A stretch of 28,370 nucleotides of DNA, taken from the NCBI GenBank assembly GCA_964609975.1, contig CAZSTR010000019.1, positions 1 to 28,370 on the forward strand. The letters are read 5' to 3'. Of the stretch, positions 7,312 through 15,797 are shown piece after piece. The DNA is from UBA5905 sp964609975. GTDB lineage: Bacteria; Bacillota; Clostridia; Oscillospirales; Acutalibacteraceae. The translations under genes were made by a program, and so were the position numbers. The notes beneath the pieces were generated by a model that saw only the letters and a list, made by a program, of their open reading frames with translations, ran no database searches and was not told the DNA's origin. Every line of letters starts with the position of its first letter. Within the stretch, counting starts at the first letter, position 1.

Positions 7312-8181
7312 TTGATTTGCAACCAATGTCCGCGCCGATGCGGCGCACTACGCACCGAAACCGTCGGCGAGGGCTTTTGCCGAATGCCCGCTTTTCCAAA
7401 GCTTGCCCGCGCGGCGCTCCATTTCGGCGAGGAGCCATGCCTTGGAAAGGCCTCCGGCGCCGTGTTTTTCTCCGGCTGTTCTCTGCGCTGTCGCTTTTGT
7501 CAAAACGAGGAAATCAGCCATCGCGACCGGGGAAATGCCGTCTCTCCGGAGCGGCTGGCGGAAATTTTCTGCCAGCTGGAGCAGGCGGGCGCCGAAAACA
7601 TCGACCTGGTCAACCCGACCCATTATGCCCACGGGGTGTTACAGGCGCTGAACCTATATCGCCCGTCCGTTCCGGTGATTTGGAACTCCGGGGGCTATGA
7701 GCGCGTAGAAACCCTGCGCGCGCTGGAGGGTTATGTGGATATCTATCTGCCCGATTTGAAATATATCCACGGGGAGCTGGCGAAGGCGCTGTCGGGAGCT
7801 GCGGATTATTTCACCTTTGCCGAGCCGGCGATTTTGGAAATGGTCCGGCAAACCGGCCCGGTGCAGCTGGACGAACGGGGACAAATGCGCCGCGGTACGC
7901 TAGTACGCCATTTGGCTCTGCCAGGGCACACCGCCGAAACCATGGCGGTGCTTCGCTGGCTTGCGGAGCACAAGGACGCCCTCTGGGTCAGCCTGATGTT
8001 CCAATATACGCCCATGGGCGACCTGTCCGACCGGCCGGAGCTGCAACGCCCCCTGACGAAGCGGGAATGTGAAAAGCTCTGGCGCTATATGGAGGAGCTT
8101 GGCATCACCGATGGGTATATTCAGGAACGGGAAAGCAGCGGAACGGGAATGATTCCCCTTTTCGACGGAGCCGGCGTTTGA
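7312..8181 (+). CDS. PflX-like radical SAM protein (COG1313 type)
   Basis: A 289-residue radical SAM protein. The N-terminus carries a cysteine motif (CNQCPRRCG), and the cluster motif is FFSGCSLRCRFCQN (CxxxCxxC). Later blocks DLVNPTHY, IWNSGGYE and DIYLPDLKY are typical of the uncharacterised PflX/COG1313 family related to pyruvate formate-lyase activase. No ATG lies at the expected position. The start is taken as TTG 7312, which puts the AGGGGG site 10 bases upstream and gives the usual short lead into CPRRCG; TTG 7303 would abut that site. No glycyl radical enzyme is adjacent. The substrate is unknown. The stop lies 6 bases from the convergent trpS stop with no terminator between them. 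Confidence 0.85.
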   Translation: MICNQCPRRCGALRTETVGEGFCRMPAFPKLARAALHFGEEPCLGKASGAVFFSGCSLRCRFCQNEEISHRDRGNAVSPERLAEIFCQLEQAGAENIDLVNPTHYAHGVLQALNLYRPSVPVIWNSGGYERVETLRALEGYVDIYLPDLKYIHGELAKALSGAADYFTFAEPAILEMVRQTGPVQLDERGQMRRGTLVRHLALPGHTAETMAVLRWLAEHKDALWVSLMFQYTPMGDLSDRPELQRPLTKRECEKLWRYMEELGITDGYIQERESSGTGMIPLFDGAGV

Positions 8182-8187
8182 GACGCC

Positions 8188-9204
8188 TTATTTCAGCTGT
8201 AAATAGCCCATTTTTTTCTGCACCTTGCGCAGAGTTTTGTTGGCGATATAAGCGGCGTGGGCGGCGCCCTCCTTCATGAGCGCCTCCAGCTGAGCCTTAT
8301 CCCCCAGCAGAGTCGTCAAACGCTCCTGTATGGGCGCAAGCTCCGCCGCGACCGCCTCACCGACGGCCTCCTTAAACACGCCATAGCCCTGGCCGTCGAA
8401 CTCCCGCTCGATGGTCTCATAGGTTTTTCCGGTGACGGCGGCATAGATCTCCATCAGGTTGTTGATGCCGTCCTTGCCTTCCTCATAGCGCACCTGCGCC
8501 TCGCTGTCCGTGACAGCCCGCTTGAATTTGCGCAAAATTGTGTTCCGGTCATCCTTCAGCGAGATAAACCCGTTGACATTTTCGTCCGATTTCGACATTT
8601 TCTTTGTGGGGTCCTGCAAAGAGCGCACCCGCGCGCCAGATTTCATAATATACGGCTCCGGCACAACAAAGGTTTCGCCATAAAGACCATTGAAGCGCTC
8701 GGCGATGTTCCGGGTCAGCTCGCAATGCTGCTTTTGGTCGGCGCCCACGGGCACAAATTCCGGCTGATACAGCAAAATGTCCGCCGCCATCAGCGTGGGA
8801 TAGGCGAACAGCCCCAGATTGATGTTGTCCGCGTGCTTGGCGGACTTATCCTTGAACTGGGTCATGCGGGACAGCTCCCCGAACTGGGTGCAGCAGGAAA
8901 GCAGCCACATCAGCTCGGTGTGCGCCGGCACCTGCGATTGCACAAACAAAAGGCTTTTTTGGGGGTCGAGGCCGATCGCCAACAGTAGCGCAAAGCTTTC
9001 CATAATCTGCTGGCGAAATTTTGCCGGCTCCTGGCGCACCGTCACCGCGTGCAAATCGGCCACTCCATAGACACATTCGAACTCATCCTGCATCCCCACC
9101 CAGTTGCGCAAGGCACCCAGATAGTTTCCGAGGGTGGGCACGCCGGTGGGCTGAATCAAGCTCAAAACCCGATTTTTTCGGGGAGTGGTCACCTGATTTT
9201 CCAT
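8188..9204 (-). CDS. trpS: Tryptophanyl-tRNA synthetase
   Basis: A 338-residue class I aminoacyl-tRNA synthetase that charges tRNA-Trp. The HIGH-equivalent is PTGVPTLGN (19-27), followed by YLGALRNW. The KMSKS loop is KMSKSDEN (from residue 202). GADQKQHCELTRNIAERFN is the usual TrpRS block. The length is normal. The ATG at 9204 (MENQVTTP) is chosen over an upstream in-frame ATG at 9228 because GGAGAG lies just ahead of it. The promoter at 9268-9297 leaves a leader of only about 57 bases, too short for a T-box riboswitch, which often controls trpS in Firmicutes. Confidence 0.97.
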   Translation of the reverse strand: MENQVTTPRKNRVLSLIQPTGVPTLGNYLGALRNWVGMQDEFECVYGVADLHAVTVRQEPAKFRQQIMESFALLLAIGLDPQKSLLFVQSQVPAHTELMWLLSCCTQFGELSRMTQFKDKSAKHADNINLGLFAYPTLMAADILLYQPEFVPVGADQKQHCELTRNIAERFNGLYGETFVVPEPYIMKSGARVRSLQDPTKKMSKSDENVNGFISLKDDRNTILRKFKRAVTDSEAQVRYEEGKDGINNLMEIYAAVTGKTYETIEREFDGQGYGVFKEAVGEAVAAELAPIQERLTTLLGDKAQLEALMKEGAAHAAYIANKTLRKVQKKMGYLQLK

Positions 9205-9267
9205 TTTTCTCTCTCCTTTTTGCTTCATTTCCGCAAAAAACGGCTTCTGCGAAAAATTTCTCCCTTT

Positions 9268-9297
9268 ATATTACCACACTTGCATTGACTTTTTCAA
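9268..9297 (-). promoter_or_regulatory. Promoter for trpS
   Basis: On the minus strand: -35 TTGAAA (9292-9297), 18-base spacer, -10 TAATAT (9268-9273). Its -35 is one base from the -35 of the divergent gltX promoter. Confidence 0.7.
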
Positions 9298-9313
9298 CTG
9301 ATAAATGTAAAAT
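9285..9313 (+). promoter_or_regulatory. Promoter for gltX-glnS
   Basis: -35 TTGACT (9285-9290), 17-base spacer, -10 TAAAAT (9308-9313). The start site would be near 9320, giving a leader of about 26 bases. Confidence 0.8.
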
Positions 9314-9345
9314 GTATGCGTGAAGTTATTTTCAGGAGGATTGTT

Positions 9346-11001
9346 ATGTCTGTCTACGATGAATTAGCAGCGCGGATGTTTCCGCATATCACCAAAACGC
9401 CGGAGGATTATGAAGCGCTTTACCCGCCCCGCTCTCTTCCGGAGGGCGCACGGGTCACCCGCATCGCCCCCTCTCCTACCGGCTATCTCCATCTCGGAAC
9501 CTTTTTCACCTCACTGGTTAATCGGCTGACCGCCAACGCCACCAACGGCGTGTTTTATTTCCGACTGGAGGATACCGACAAAAAGCGCGAGGTGGAGGGT
9601 GGCGCAGACGACATTCTCAAGGGCATGGGCGACTTCGGCCTGACCATCGACGAGGGCTTCGTTGCGCCGGGACAGGTGAAGGGAGACTATGGCCCTTATC
9701 AGCAAAGCGCCCGTGCAGAAATTTATCAAGCTTATGTGAAGCGGCTTGTGGAACAGAACCTCGCCTATCCCTGCTTCTGCACCGAGGAAGCGCGGGAGCA
9801 GGCGCGCCAGGAGCAGGAGGTACAAAAGCTGCGCACCGGCTATTACGGACCCTTTGCCCGGTGCCGGTCACTGGATCCGGAGGAGGCGTTGCGCCGCGTG
9901 GAGTCGGGCGAAAGCTATGTTGTGCGTCTGCGCTCGCCGGGAAGAGAGGAAAACCGCATAAAATTCGATGACATGATCAAGGGAACCATCGAAATGCCGG
10001 AAAACGACGAGGACATTGTCCTGCTGAAATCCGACGGAATTCCCACCTATCATTTTGCCCATGCGGTGGATGACCATCTCATGCGCACGACCCATGTGAT
10101 TCGCGGCGACGAATGGATTTCCTCCGTTCCGAAGCATTTACAGCTGTTCAAGGCCCTGGGCTTCAAGCCCCCGAAATATGCCCATGTCAGCCCCATCATG
10201 GTGGAGGAGGACGGCAAAAAGCGGAAGCTCTCTAAGCGGAAGGACCCCCAGGCAGCTATGCATTTTTATGCTCAGCAGGGCTATCCGGCAGACAGCGTTT
10301 TGGAATATCTGTTCACCGTCGCCAACAGCGATTTCGAGGATTGGCGGCGGGCGAATCCCACCGCGGACCGCTTCGATTTCAAATTCAATCTGAAAAAAAT
10401 GAGCGTTTCCGGCGCGCTGTTCGATTTGGACAAGCTCAACGATGTCAGCAAAATGGTCATCGCCCGCATGGATGCGGCGGCGGTGGAGCAACAGGTGGAG
10501 GCCTGGGCCGCCGAATATTCCCCAGATTTCGCCGCGCTGCTGGCGCGGGATCGAGGCTATGCCACCGGCGTTTTCGCCATCGACCGTGGCAACGCAAAGC
10601 CCCGCAAGGACATCGCCCGCTGGAGCGATGTGCCGGATTATGTGAGCTATTTCTTTGAGGAAACCTATGAGAATGCGCTGGAGCTTCCGGAGCACATCTG
10701 CCCTGCGGACGCGAAGGCCATTTTGCAGGACTATCGCGCCGTTTATAATCCCAGCGAGGACAAGGACGCGTGGTTCGAAACCGTTCGCGGCCTTTGCGAA
10801 AAGCACGGCTTCAGCCCGGATGTAAAGGCCTATAAGAAAGACCCTGCCGCCTTCAAGGGCCATGTGGGCGATGTGAGCACGGTCATCCGGATCGCTGTCA
10901 CCGGGCGGCGCAACACCCCCGACCTGTGCTCCATCATGCAACAGCTGGGACAGAAGCGAGTGACAGCACGGCTGAACGCGGCCATCGACCGCCTGGCCTG
11001 A
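9346..11001 (+). CDS. gltX: Glutamyl-tRNA synthetase
   Basis: A 551-residue class I synthetase charging tRNA-Glu. The HIGH region is RIAPSPTGYLHLG (39-51). The KMSKS equivalent is KLSKRKD (from residue 294). FAHAVDDHLM and HVIRGDEWISS are GluRS blocks. Cys143-x-Cys145 and Cys173 resemble the zinc site of GluRS. It is longer than the usual bacterial enzyme (about 470-490 residues), and its C-terminal half is atypical. The ATG at 9346 has AGGAGG 5 bases upstream. It is first in a two-gene unit with glnS, 62 bases apart. Since the organism also has GlnRS, this GluRS is probably discriminating, but that is inference. Confidence 0.93.
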   Translation: MSVYDELAARMFPHITKTPEDYEALYPPRSLPEGARVTRIAPSPTGYLHLGTFFTSLVNRLTANATNGVFYFRLEDTDKKREVEGGADDILKGMGDFGLTIDEGFVAPGQVKGDYGPYQQSARAEIYQAYVKRLVEQNLAYPCFCTEEAREQARQEQEVQKLRTGYYGPFARCRSLDPEEALRRVESGESYVVRLRSPGREENRIKFDDMIKGTIEMPENDEDIVLLKSDGIPTYHFAHAVDDHLMRTTHVIRGDEWISSVPKHLQLFKALGFKPPKYAHVSPIMVEEDGKKRKLSKRKDPQAAMHFYAQQGYPADSVLEYLFTVANSDFEDWRRANPTADRFDFKFNLKKMSVSGALFDLDKLNDVSKMVIARMDAAAVEQQVEAWAAEYSPDFAALLARDRGYATGVFAIDRGNAKPRKDIARWSDVPDYVSYFFEETYENALELPEHICPADAKAILQDYRAVYNPSEDKDAWFETVRGLCEKHGFSPDVKAYKKDPAAFKGHVGDVSTVIRIAVTGRRNTPDLCSIMQQLGQKRVTARLNAAIDRLA

Positions 11002-11063
11002 ACGTAAAATGGAAAAACGGCGAAAATGGCGAAAAACCGACGGATTTATATGAGGTGACAAAT

Positions 11064-12725
11064 ATGGCTGAAAATTCCACCAATTTCATTCACGCGATCA
11101 TCGACGAGGAGCTGCAGGAGGGCGGCCGGTGCTACGGAAAGGCCGTACACACCCGCTTTCCCCCTGAGCCCAACGGCTATTTGCACATCGGCCACGCAAA
11201 GGCGCTGTGCATTGATTTCGGCACAGCGCTGAAATACGGCGGCCAGTGTAACCTGCGTATGGACGACACCAACCCCACCAAGGAGGACGAGGAGTTTGTG
11301 GACGCCATCCAGGAGGACATTCACTGGCTGGGCTTCGACTGGGAAGACCGGTTCTATTATGCCTCGGACTATTTCGAGGTCATGTATGACCAGGCGGTGA
11401 AGCTCATCCAAAAGGGGCTGGCCTATGTCTGCCAGCTGACGCCGGAGGAAATGCGGGAAAACAGAGGCGATTTGACTCATCCGGCGGTCAGCCCCTATCG
11501 CGACCGCCCCATCGAGGAAAGCCTCCGGCTGTTCGCGCAAATGCGCGCCGGAGACTTCGAGGACGGCGCCATGACACTGCGGGCGAAAATCGACCTGGCC
11601 AGCGGAAACTTCAATATGCGCGACCCGGTGATTTATCGCATAAACCACTGCCCTCATCATCGCCAGGGCAACAAATGGTGCATCTATCCCATGTACGATT
11701 TCGCCCATCCCATCGAGGATATGATGGAAAACATCACCCACTCCCTCTGCTCGCTGGAGTTCGAGGATCATCGCCCGCTATATAACTGGGTGGTGGAGCA
11801 TGTGGAAATCGACGCAAATCCCCGCCAGATTGAGTTCGCGCGGCTGGGCATCAACTATACCGTTATGTCCAAGCGGAAGCTACGCAAGCTGGTGGAGGAG
11901 GGCTATGTATCCGGCTGGGATGACCCCCGGATGCCGACGCTGTGCGGTCTGCGCCGCCGGGGCTACACTCCCGGCTCCGTGCGCACCTTCTGCGAAAAAA
12001 TCGGCGTCGCCAAGGTGCCGAACACCGTGGAGGTGGCTCTGCTGGAAGCCTGCCTGCGGGAGGATCTCAACGAAAATGCCCGCCGTGCCATGGCGATTCT
12101 GCGTCCGGTGCGGCTCACCCTGACCAACTATCCGGAGGACGCCCAGGATGTGTTCGAGGTGGAAAACAACCCAGCGAAACCGGAGGAGGGAACCCGCAAG
12201 GTCACCTTTTCCAAGCATCTCTGGATTGAGCAGGAGGATTTCATGGAAGAGCCGGTGAAGGGCTATTTCCGCCTGTTCCCCGGAAACGAGGTGCGGCTGA
12301 AATCCGCCTATGTGATCCGTTGCACCGGCTGTGTGAAGGATGAAAACGGCCATGTCGTCGAGGTTTTCGCCGAATATGACCCCGAAAGCAAGGGCGGCAA
12401 CACCGCCGACGGACGCAAGGTAAAAAGCACCATCCACTGGGTGGACGCCGCCACGGCTGTGGAGGCAGAGGTGCGGCTGTATTCCAACCTGTTCGCCGAC
12501 CCGGACCCGGATGCCGGTGACAAGGATTTTTTGGACTGCCTCGCTCCCTACTCGCTGGAGACGCTCACCGATTGCAAACTGGAGGCGGCACTGGCCGACG
12601 CCGAAGCCCCCGCTTCCTTCCAGTTTATGCGTTTGGGCTATTTCTGCGTGGACAACAAGGACAGCGCGCCCGGTCATTTGGTGTTCAACCGCTCTGTTTC
12701 CCTCAAGGACAGCTTCAAAAAATAA
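11064..12725 (+). CDS. glnS: Glutaminyl-tRNA synthetase
   Basis: A 553-residue class I synthetase that attaches glutamine directly to tRNA-Gln. The HIGH motif is PPEPNGYLHIGHAK (33-46). LRMDDTNP, the KMSKS equivalent VMSKRKL (Met268-Lys272) and the catalytic-core block YPMYDFAHPIEDMMENITHS are diagnostic. The C-terminal anticodon-binding barrel is complete. The ATG at 11064 follows GAGGTG. It is co-transcribed with gltX. Most Firmicutes lack GlnRS and form Gln-tRNA by the GatCAB amidotransferase; glnS in Clostridia is generally regarded as horizontally acquired. A terminator follows 14 bases after the stop. Confidence 0.97.
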   Translation: MAENSTNFIHAIIDEELQEGGRCYGKAVHTRFPPEPNGYLHIGHAKALCIDFGTALKYGGQCNLRMDDTNPTKEDEEFVDAIQEDIHWLGFDWEDRFYYASDYFEVMYDQAVKLIQKGLAYVCQLTPEEMRENRGDLTHPAVSPYRDRPIEESLRLFAQMRAGDFEDGAMTLRAKIDLASGNFNMRDPVIYRINHCPHHRQGNKWCIYPMYDFAHPIEDMMENITHSLCSLEFEDHRPLYNWVVEHVEIDANPRQIEFARLGINYTVMSKRKLRKLVEEGYVSGWDDPRMPTLCGLRRRGYTPGSVRTFCEKIGVAKVPNTVEVALLEACLREDLNENARRAMAILRPVRLTLTNYPEDAQDVFEVENNPAKPEEGTRKVTFSKHLWIEQEDFMEEPVKGYFRLFPGNEVRLKSAYVIRCTGCVKDENGHVVEVFAEYDPESKGGNTADGRKVKSTIHWVDAATAVEAEVRLYSNLFADPDPDAGDKDFLDCLAPYSLETLTDCKLEAALADAEAPASFQFMRLGYFCVDNKDSAPGHLVFNRSVSLKDSFKK

Positions 12726-12738
12726 AGCCTTCAACAAC

Positions 12739-12767
12739 AAAAGCCCCCGGCTCTGCCGGGGGCTTTT
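12739..12767. terminator. Bidirectional terminator between glnS and rluD
   Basis: A perfect 13-bp stem AAAAGCCCCCGGC / GCCGGGGGCTTTT with a 3-base loop. A- and T-tracts on both sides let it end both the gltX-glnS transcript and the long minus-strand operon. Confidence 0.93.
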
Positions 12768-12773
12768 CTCATC

Positions 12774-13724
12774 TCATCTGTCCTTTTCAAGTCGGTGCAA
12801 AAAACCCGTGAAATAATCCGGCAGGGGGCTGTCGAAATACAGCTTTTCGCCGGTGACCGGGTGTATGAATTCGATTTCCTTCGCATGGAGGCATTGACCC
12901 GCAAGCGCCCCACATTCCCACGGCATCCGCGCCGGGCCATACAGAGGGTCTCCCGCCAGTGGATGTCCCAAGCCGGCCATATGCACCCGAATTTGATGGG
13001 TACGCCCGGTTTCCAGCTGTAAGCGCAGATGGGTATAGGCGCCGCGCCGCCCGTTCCCCGGAAAAGTTTCCAGCACCCGATAATGGGTGATGGCCTCCTT
13101 CCCGCCGGCGGGCAAAATCGCCATTTTCTTTCGGTGAGTCGGGTGCCGCCCCAGTTGTGTATGCACCGTTCCGCACACATCCGCAAAGGAGCCCATCGCC
13201 ACCGCCTCATACACCCGTGTAAAGCTATGCACCTTTATCTGCTCGGCAAGCCCGCGGTGAGCGATATCGTTTTTCGCCACAATCAGCAGGCCGCTGGTGT
13301 CCTTGTCGATACGATGGACGATTCCCGGCCGCAACACGCCATTGATTCCGGAAAGCTCGCCGGCACAATGTGCCAACAGTGCATTGACCAGCGTTCCCTC
13401 ATAATGCCCCGCCGCCGGATGCACCACCATTCCCTGGGGCTTGTTCACAACCAGCAAATCCCGATCCTCATACACAATATCCAGCGGGATGTTTTCCGGC
13501 TGTGCCGCATATTCCACCGGCTCCGGCACGGTTACCGACACCGCCTCGCCTTCCCGCAGACGGCGATTTTTGGCTGCCGGCTTCCCATCGACCAGCACAA
13601 GCTCCTGCTCAATCCAGCCTTGGGCGGCGGAGCGGCTGACGCCGGCTTTTTCGGCCACAAAGGCATCCAGCCGCATACCCGCCTGCTCTGCGCCCACCGG
13701 CTCAGTTTTCGTCTGTGTCTCCAT
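12774..13724 (-). CDS. rluD: RluA/RluD-family 23S rRNA pseudouridine synthase
   Basis: A 316-residue pseudouridine synthase. An N-terminal S4 RNA-binding domain (MRLDAFVAEKAGVSRSAAQ, residues 17-70) is followed by the catalytic domain. The catalytic Asp140 lies in GIVHRIDKDTSGLL, and a QLETGRTHQIRVH block follows. RluD-type enzymes modify uridines in helix 69 of 23S rRNA, but RluA paralogues have different targets, so the exact site is uncertain. The ATG at 13724 has an AGGCAGGA site and overlaps the end of lspA by 23 bases, the usual lspA-rluD coupling. It is the last gene of the operon. Confidence 0.93.
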   Translation of the reverse strand: METQTKTEPVGAEQAGMRLDAFVAEKAGVSRSAAQGWIEQELVLVDGKPAAKNRRLREGEAVSVTVPEPVEYAAQPENIPLDIVYEDRDLLVVNKPQGMVVHPAAGHYEGTLVNALLAHCAGELSGINGVLRPGIVHRIDKDTSGLLIVAKNDIAHRGLAEQIKVHSFTRVYEAVAMGSFADVCGTVHTQLGRHPTHRKKMAILPAGGKEAITHYRVLETFPGNGRRGAYTHLRLQLETGRTHQIRVHMAGLGHPLAGDPLYGPARMPWECGALAGQCLHAKEIEFIHPVTGEKLYFDSPLPDYFTGFLHRLEKDR

Positions 13725-14235
13725 GCGGATTTCCTGCCTTTCTGCCACCGATGCCGAAAAGCGCCGTACGCAACGGCGTCTCCTCCTCCTCTTTCCACAG
13801 GAAAAGGAAAAAAACGAATAGCAAAACCGCGCCCACCGTCACATAGCAATCGGCACCGTTAAAAATCGGAAAATCTATGAGCTTGAAATAAAGAAAATCA
13901 ATTACATAGCCCCGGAAAATCCGGTCGATTAAATTCCCGATTCCTCCAGCCATAATCAGCAGCGCACTCAGCTGAAACACGCGGGAATGACGCCAGACAC
14001 TGCGTACAAGCAGCACCAGCATCAGCGCCACCACCACCAGCGTCAGCGGGATAAAAATCCACCGCTGTCCCTGGAGCATACCAAAGGCCACACCGCGGTT
14101 TTCGCAATATTGCAGCTCAAATACACCCGGCCAAAGGGGAAGCCCCGCGCCGCCCTGAAAATGAGTCAACGCCAGCCATTTCGTCCATTGATCCAGCCCA
14201 ACAAGCCCCAAAACAAGGGCGATCATCCAAACCAT
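13702..14235 (-). CDS. lspA: Lipoprotein signal peptidase (signal peptidase II)
   Basis: A 177-residue membrane aspartyl protease that removes signal peptides from diacylated prolipoproteins. Four hydrophobic segments are visible. The family motifs are NRGVAFGML, GGIGNLIDR, GYVIDF (catalytic Asp113) and FNGADC (catalytic Asp129). The ATG at 14235 follows GGAGGAAAG; in-frame starts further upstream would add an implausible charged extension. The C-terminal tail is charged and cytoplasmic. It overlaps rluD by 23 bases and lies 65 bases after divIVA. Confidence 0.96.
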   Translation of the reverse strand: MVWMIALVLGLVGLDQWTKWLALTHFQGGAGLPLWPGVFELQYCENRGVAFGMLQGQRWIFIPLTLVVVALMLVLLVRSVWRHSRVFQLSALLIMAGGIGNLIDRIFRGYVIDFLYFKLIDFPIFNGADCYVTVGAVLLFVFFLFLWKEEEETPLRTALFGIGGRKAGNPHGDTDEN

Positions 14236-14300
14236 AGCTTTCCTCCAAAAAAGCGAACCGGAGCTATCCCGCGCAGGGCGCGACGGCTCCGGTTCTTCTC

Positions 14301-15014
14301 TCATTCATCCTCCAACGAAAACCGGGACAAATCAAATCGGGGTACGGCAACGGTCTCCGGCTCAGCCTCCGAAGCGAACAAAGTCTCCGCCTCGACCTCG
14401 GCGGGCGCGGCCGGCTCCTCCACCGCAGGCACAGCAGCGCTCTCCGCCGCTTCCTCCGTTTTCTCCGTCTTTTCTGTCGGTTCCGCTTTTTCGGCCTTTT
14501 CTGGCTCTGTCGCAGGGGCCGACTCCGCCGGCGCATCCTCCAAAACCCCAATCAGGGTCAAATGCTCCCGATAAATGGACATCAGCCGCGCCTTGAAGGC
14601 GGCCACCTCATTGCGCACCCGCACCATCTCCGCCTTTTCCGCCTCGATGGTCGCCTGCGCCGTTTCCCGCACATGGGCAGCTTCCTCGCCGGCATCGGCC
14701 AAAATCTGCTCCGCCTTTTGGCGAGCCTCCTCCAGGATGGTGTCGCTCATCCGCCGCGCATCCAACAGCGCCGTGCGGATGCTGTCCTCCCGCTCACGAT
14801 AATCCACAATGGACTCGGCCAGCACCTGCATTTTCTGCTCATCCGCCGCATGGGTGCTCGTCAAAATGTCCACCGTTTCCGCACAGCGATCCAAAAATTC
14901 ATCCACCTCGTCGGTGCGATAGCCGCCGAAGCTCTTGGAAAACTGCACCCGCTGAATATCCTCCACGGTCAACAAAGCGTTCGCCTCTGTTCCCTGTTCC
15001 TTCATCATCGCCAC
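14301..15014 (-). CDS. divIVA: DivIVA-domain protein
   Basis: A 237-residue DivIVA-like protein. The N-terminal lipid- and curvature-binding domain shows VEDIQRVQFSKSFGGYRTDEVDEFLD. A long coiled coil follows (about residues 45-150), rich in heptad Glu, Arg and Ala. A low-complexity Pro/Glu/Ala/Lys tail (about 160-220) and a short C-terminal amphipathic segment (RFDLSRFSLEDE) end the protein. DivIVA proteins mark negatively curved membrane at septa and poles and recruit division or wall factors. GTG 15014 is preferred because AAGGA lies 10 bases upstream; ATG 15008 or 15005 are alternatives. Its neighbours sepF and ylmH support a division role. Confidence 0.92.
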   Translation of the reverse strand: MAMMKEQGTEANALLTVEDIQRVQFSKSFGGYRTDEVDEFLDRCAETVDILTSTHAADEQKMQVLAESIVDYREREDSIRTALLDARRMSDTILEEARQKAEQILADAGEEAAHVRETAQATIEAEKAEMVRVRNEVAAFKARLMSIYREHLTLIGVLEDAPAESAPATEPEKAEKAEPTEKTEKTEEAAESAAVPAVEEPAAPAEVEAETLFASEAEPETVAVPRFDLSRFSLEDE

Positions 15015-15032
15015 GATTGTCTCATCCTTCCG

Positions 15033-15797
15033 TCAGATGTATTTTCTTGCCTCTATGTTTAACCGTCCTTTTCGGGTCACCGGCCCCAGCCGATCCAGCG
15101 CAAAGCGCCCAAAGCCCCGCACCGAAAGCACGCAGGGGGCATCTAACTGTGCGCTCACCGAGGAAGCCGGCCGGTGATCCACCTGCACCGCCCCTTCGGT
15201 GATCAGCCGCGCCGCCTCGTCGCGGGAAATATGCAAAAGCGCCTTCAAAATTCCGTCCAGACGGGGCGAGGCCACTGTTTCCCGCAGAGAAACAAAGCTG
15301 TGCGCCGCCGGAAGAGCGTCGGTATACCCGATTTCCCATCGGCCGCCCTCGCCGCCGATTTTTCCAATCTGCTCCTGCACAAAGAGAACAATCTCCTCGC
15401 GCAAAAAGGCCAAACAAAGCCCCTCAGCGCAGAGAATATCTCCCACCGTCTCCCGGCGAATTCCGGCGGACAACAGCGTTCCCAGCACATCCCGATGGGT
15501 CAGCCGTCGCTCCTTTCGGTGATGAAAGGCGCAGGCCGTCAGCGGAAACAAATCACCCTCCGGCGGGATATATTCCGGAAAAACGCCCAAAAGCTTTCGC
15601 TCCGCCTCCGGAAATCCGCCAAACAGCATCCATTCCACCCCCGTCTGCTTCTTCAGCCAGGGAAGCAACGCCGCCTGCTCGCCCTCATCCAGAAAGCCGA
15701 GAAAACAAGGGGCGCCGCGCCTGTCACACAGACGCAGCGTATCCTCGGCGCGGGCTATCAGCCCGTTTTGTTCAAAGGGATCAGAAATACAGCCCAT
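15033..15797 (-). CDS. ylmH: YlmH-family S4 RNA-binding protein
   Basis: A 254-residue protein whose C-terminal S4 domain (DGILKALLHISRDEAARLITEGAVQVDH and onward) binds RNA. The N-terminal two thirds match YlmH, with blocks FLDEGEQA, HRDVLGTLLSAGIRRETVGDI and FVQEQIGKIGG. In Bacillus subtilis and Streptococcus ylmH sits in the division cluster, and YlmH acts in ribosome-associated rescue of stalled peptidyl-tRNA. The ATG at 15797 overlaps the sepF end by 17 bases. Its ribosome binding site (GGAAAAC) is weak, so translational coupling is likely. Confidence 0.88.
   Translation of the reverse strand: MGCISDPFEQNGLIARAEDTLRLCDRRGAPCFLGFLDEGEQAALLPWLKKQTGVEWMLFGGFPEAERKLLGVFPEYIPPEGDLFPLTACAFHHRKERRLTHRDVLGTLLSAGIRRETVGDILCAEGLCLAFLREEIVLFVQEQIGKIGGEGGRWEIGYTDALPAAHSFVSLRETVASPRLDGILKALLHISRDEAARLITEGAVQVDHRPASSVSAQLDAPCVLSVRGFGRFALDRLGPVTRKGRLNIEARKYI

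Noticed and set aside
9205..9345. T-box or other riboswitch ahead of trpS or gltX
   Set aside because: The promoters leave leaders of only about 57 and 26 bases, and no T-box sequence or specifier stem is seen.
10138..12740. Minus-strand open frames opposite gltX and glnS (to about 307 codons)
   Set aside because: The sense frames carry full synthetase motifs; the reverse frames show none and lack start signals.
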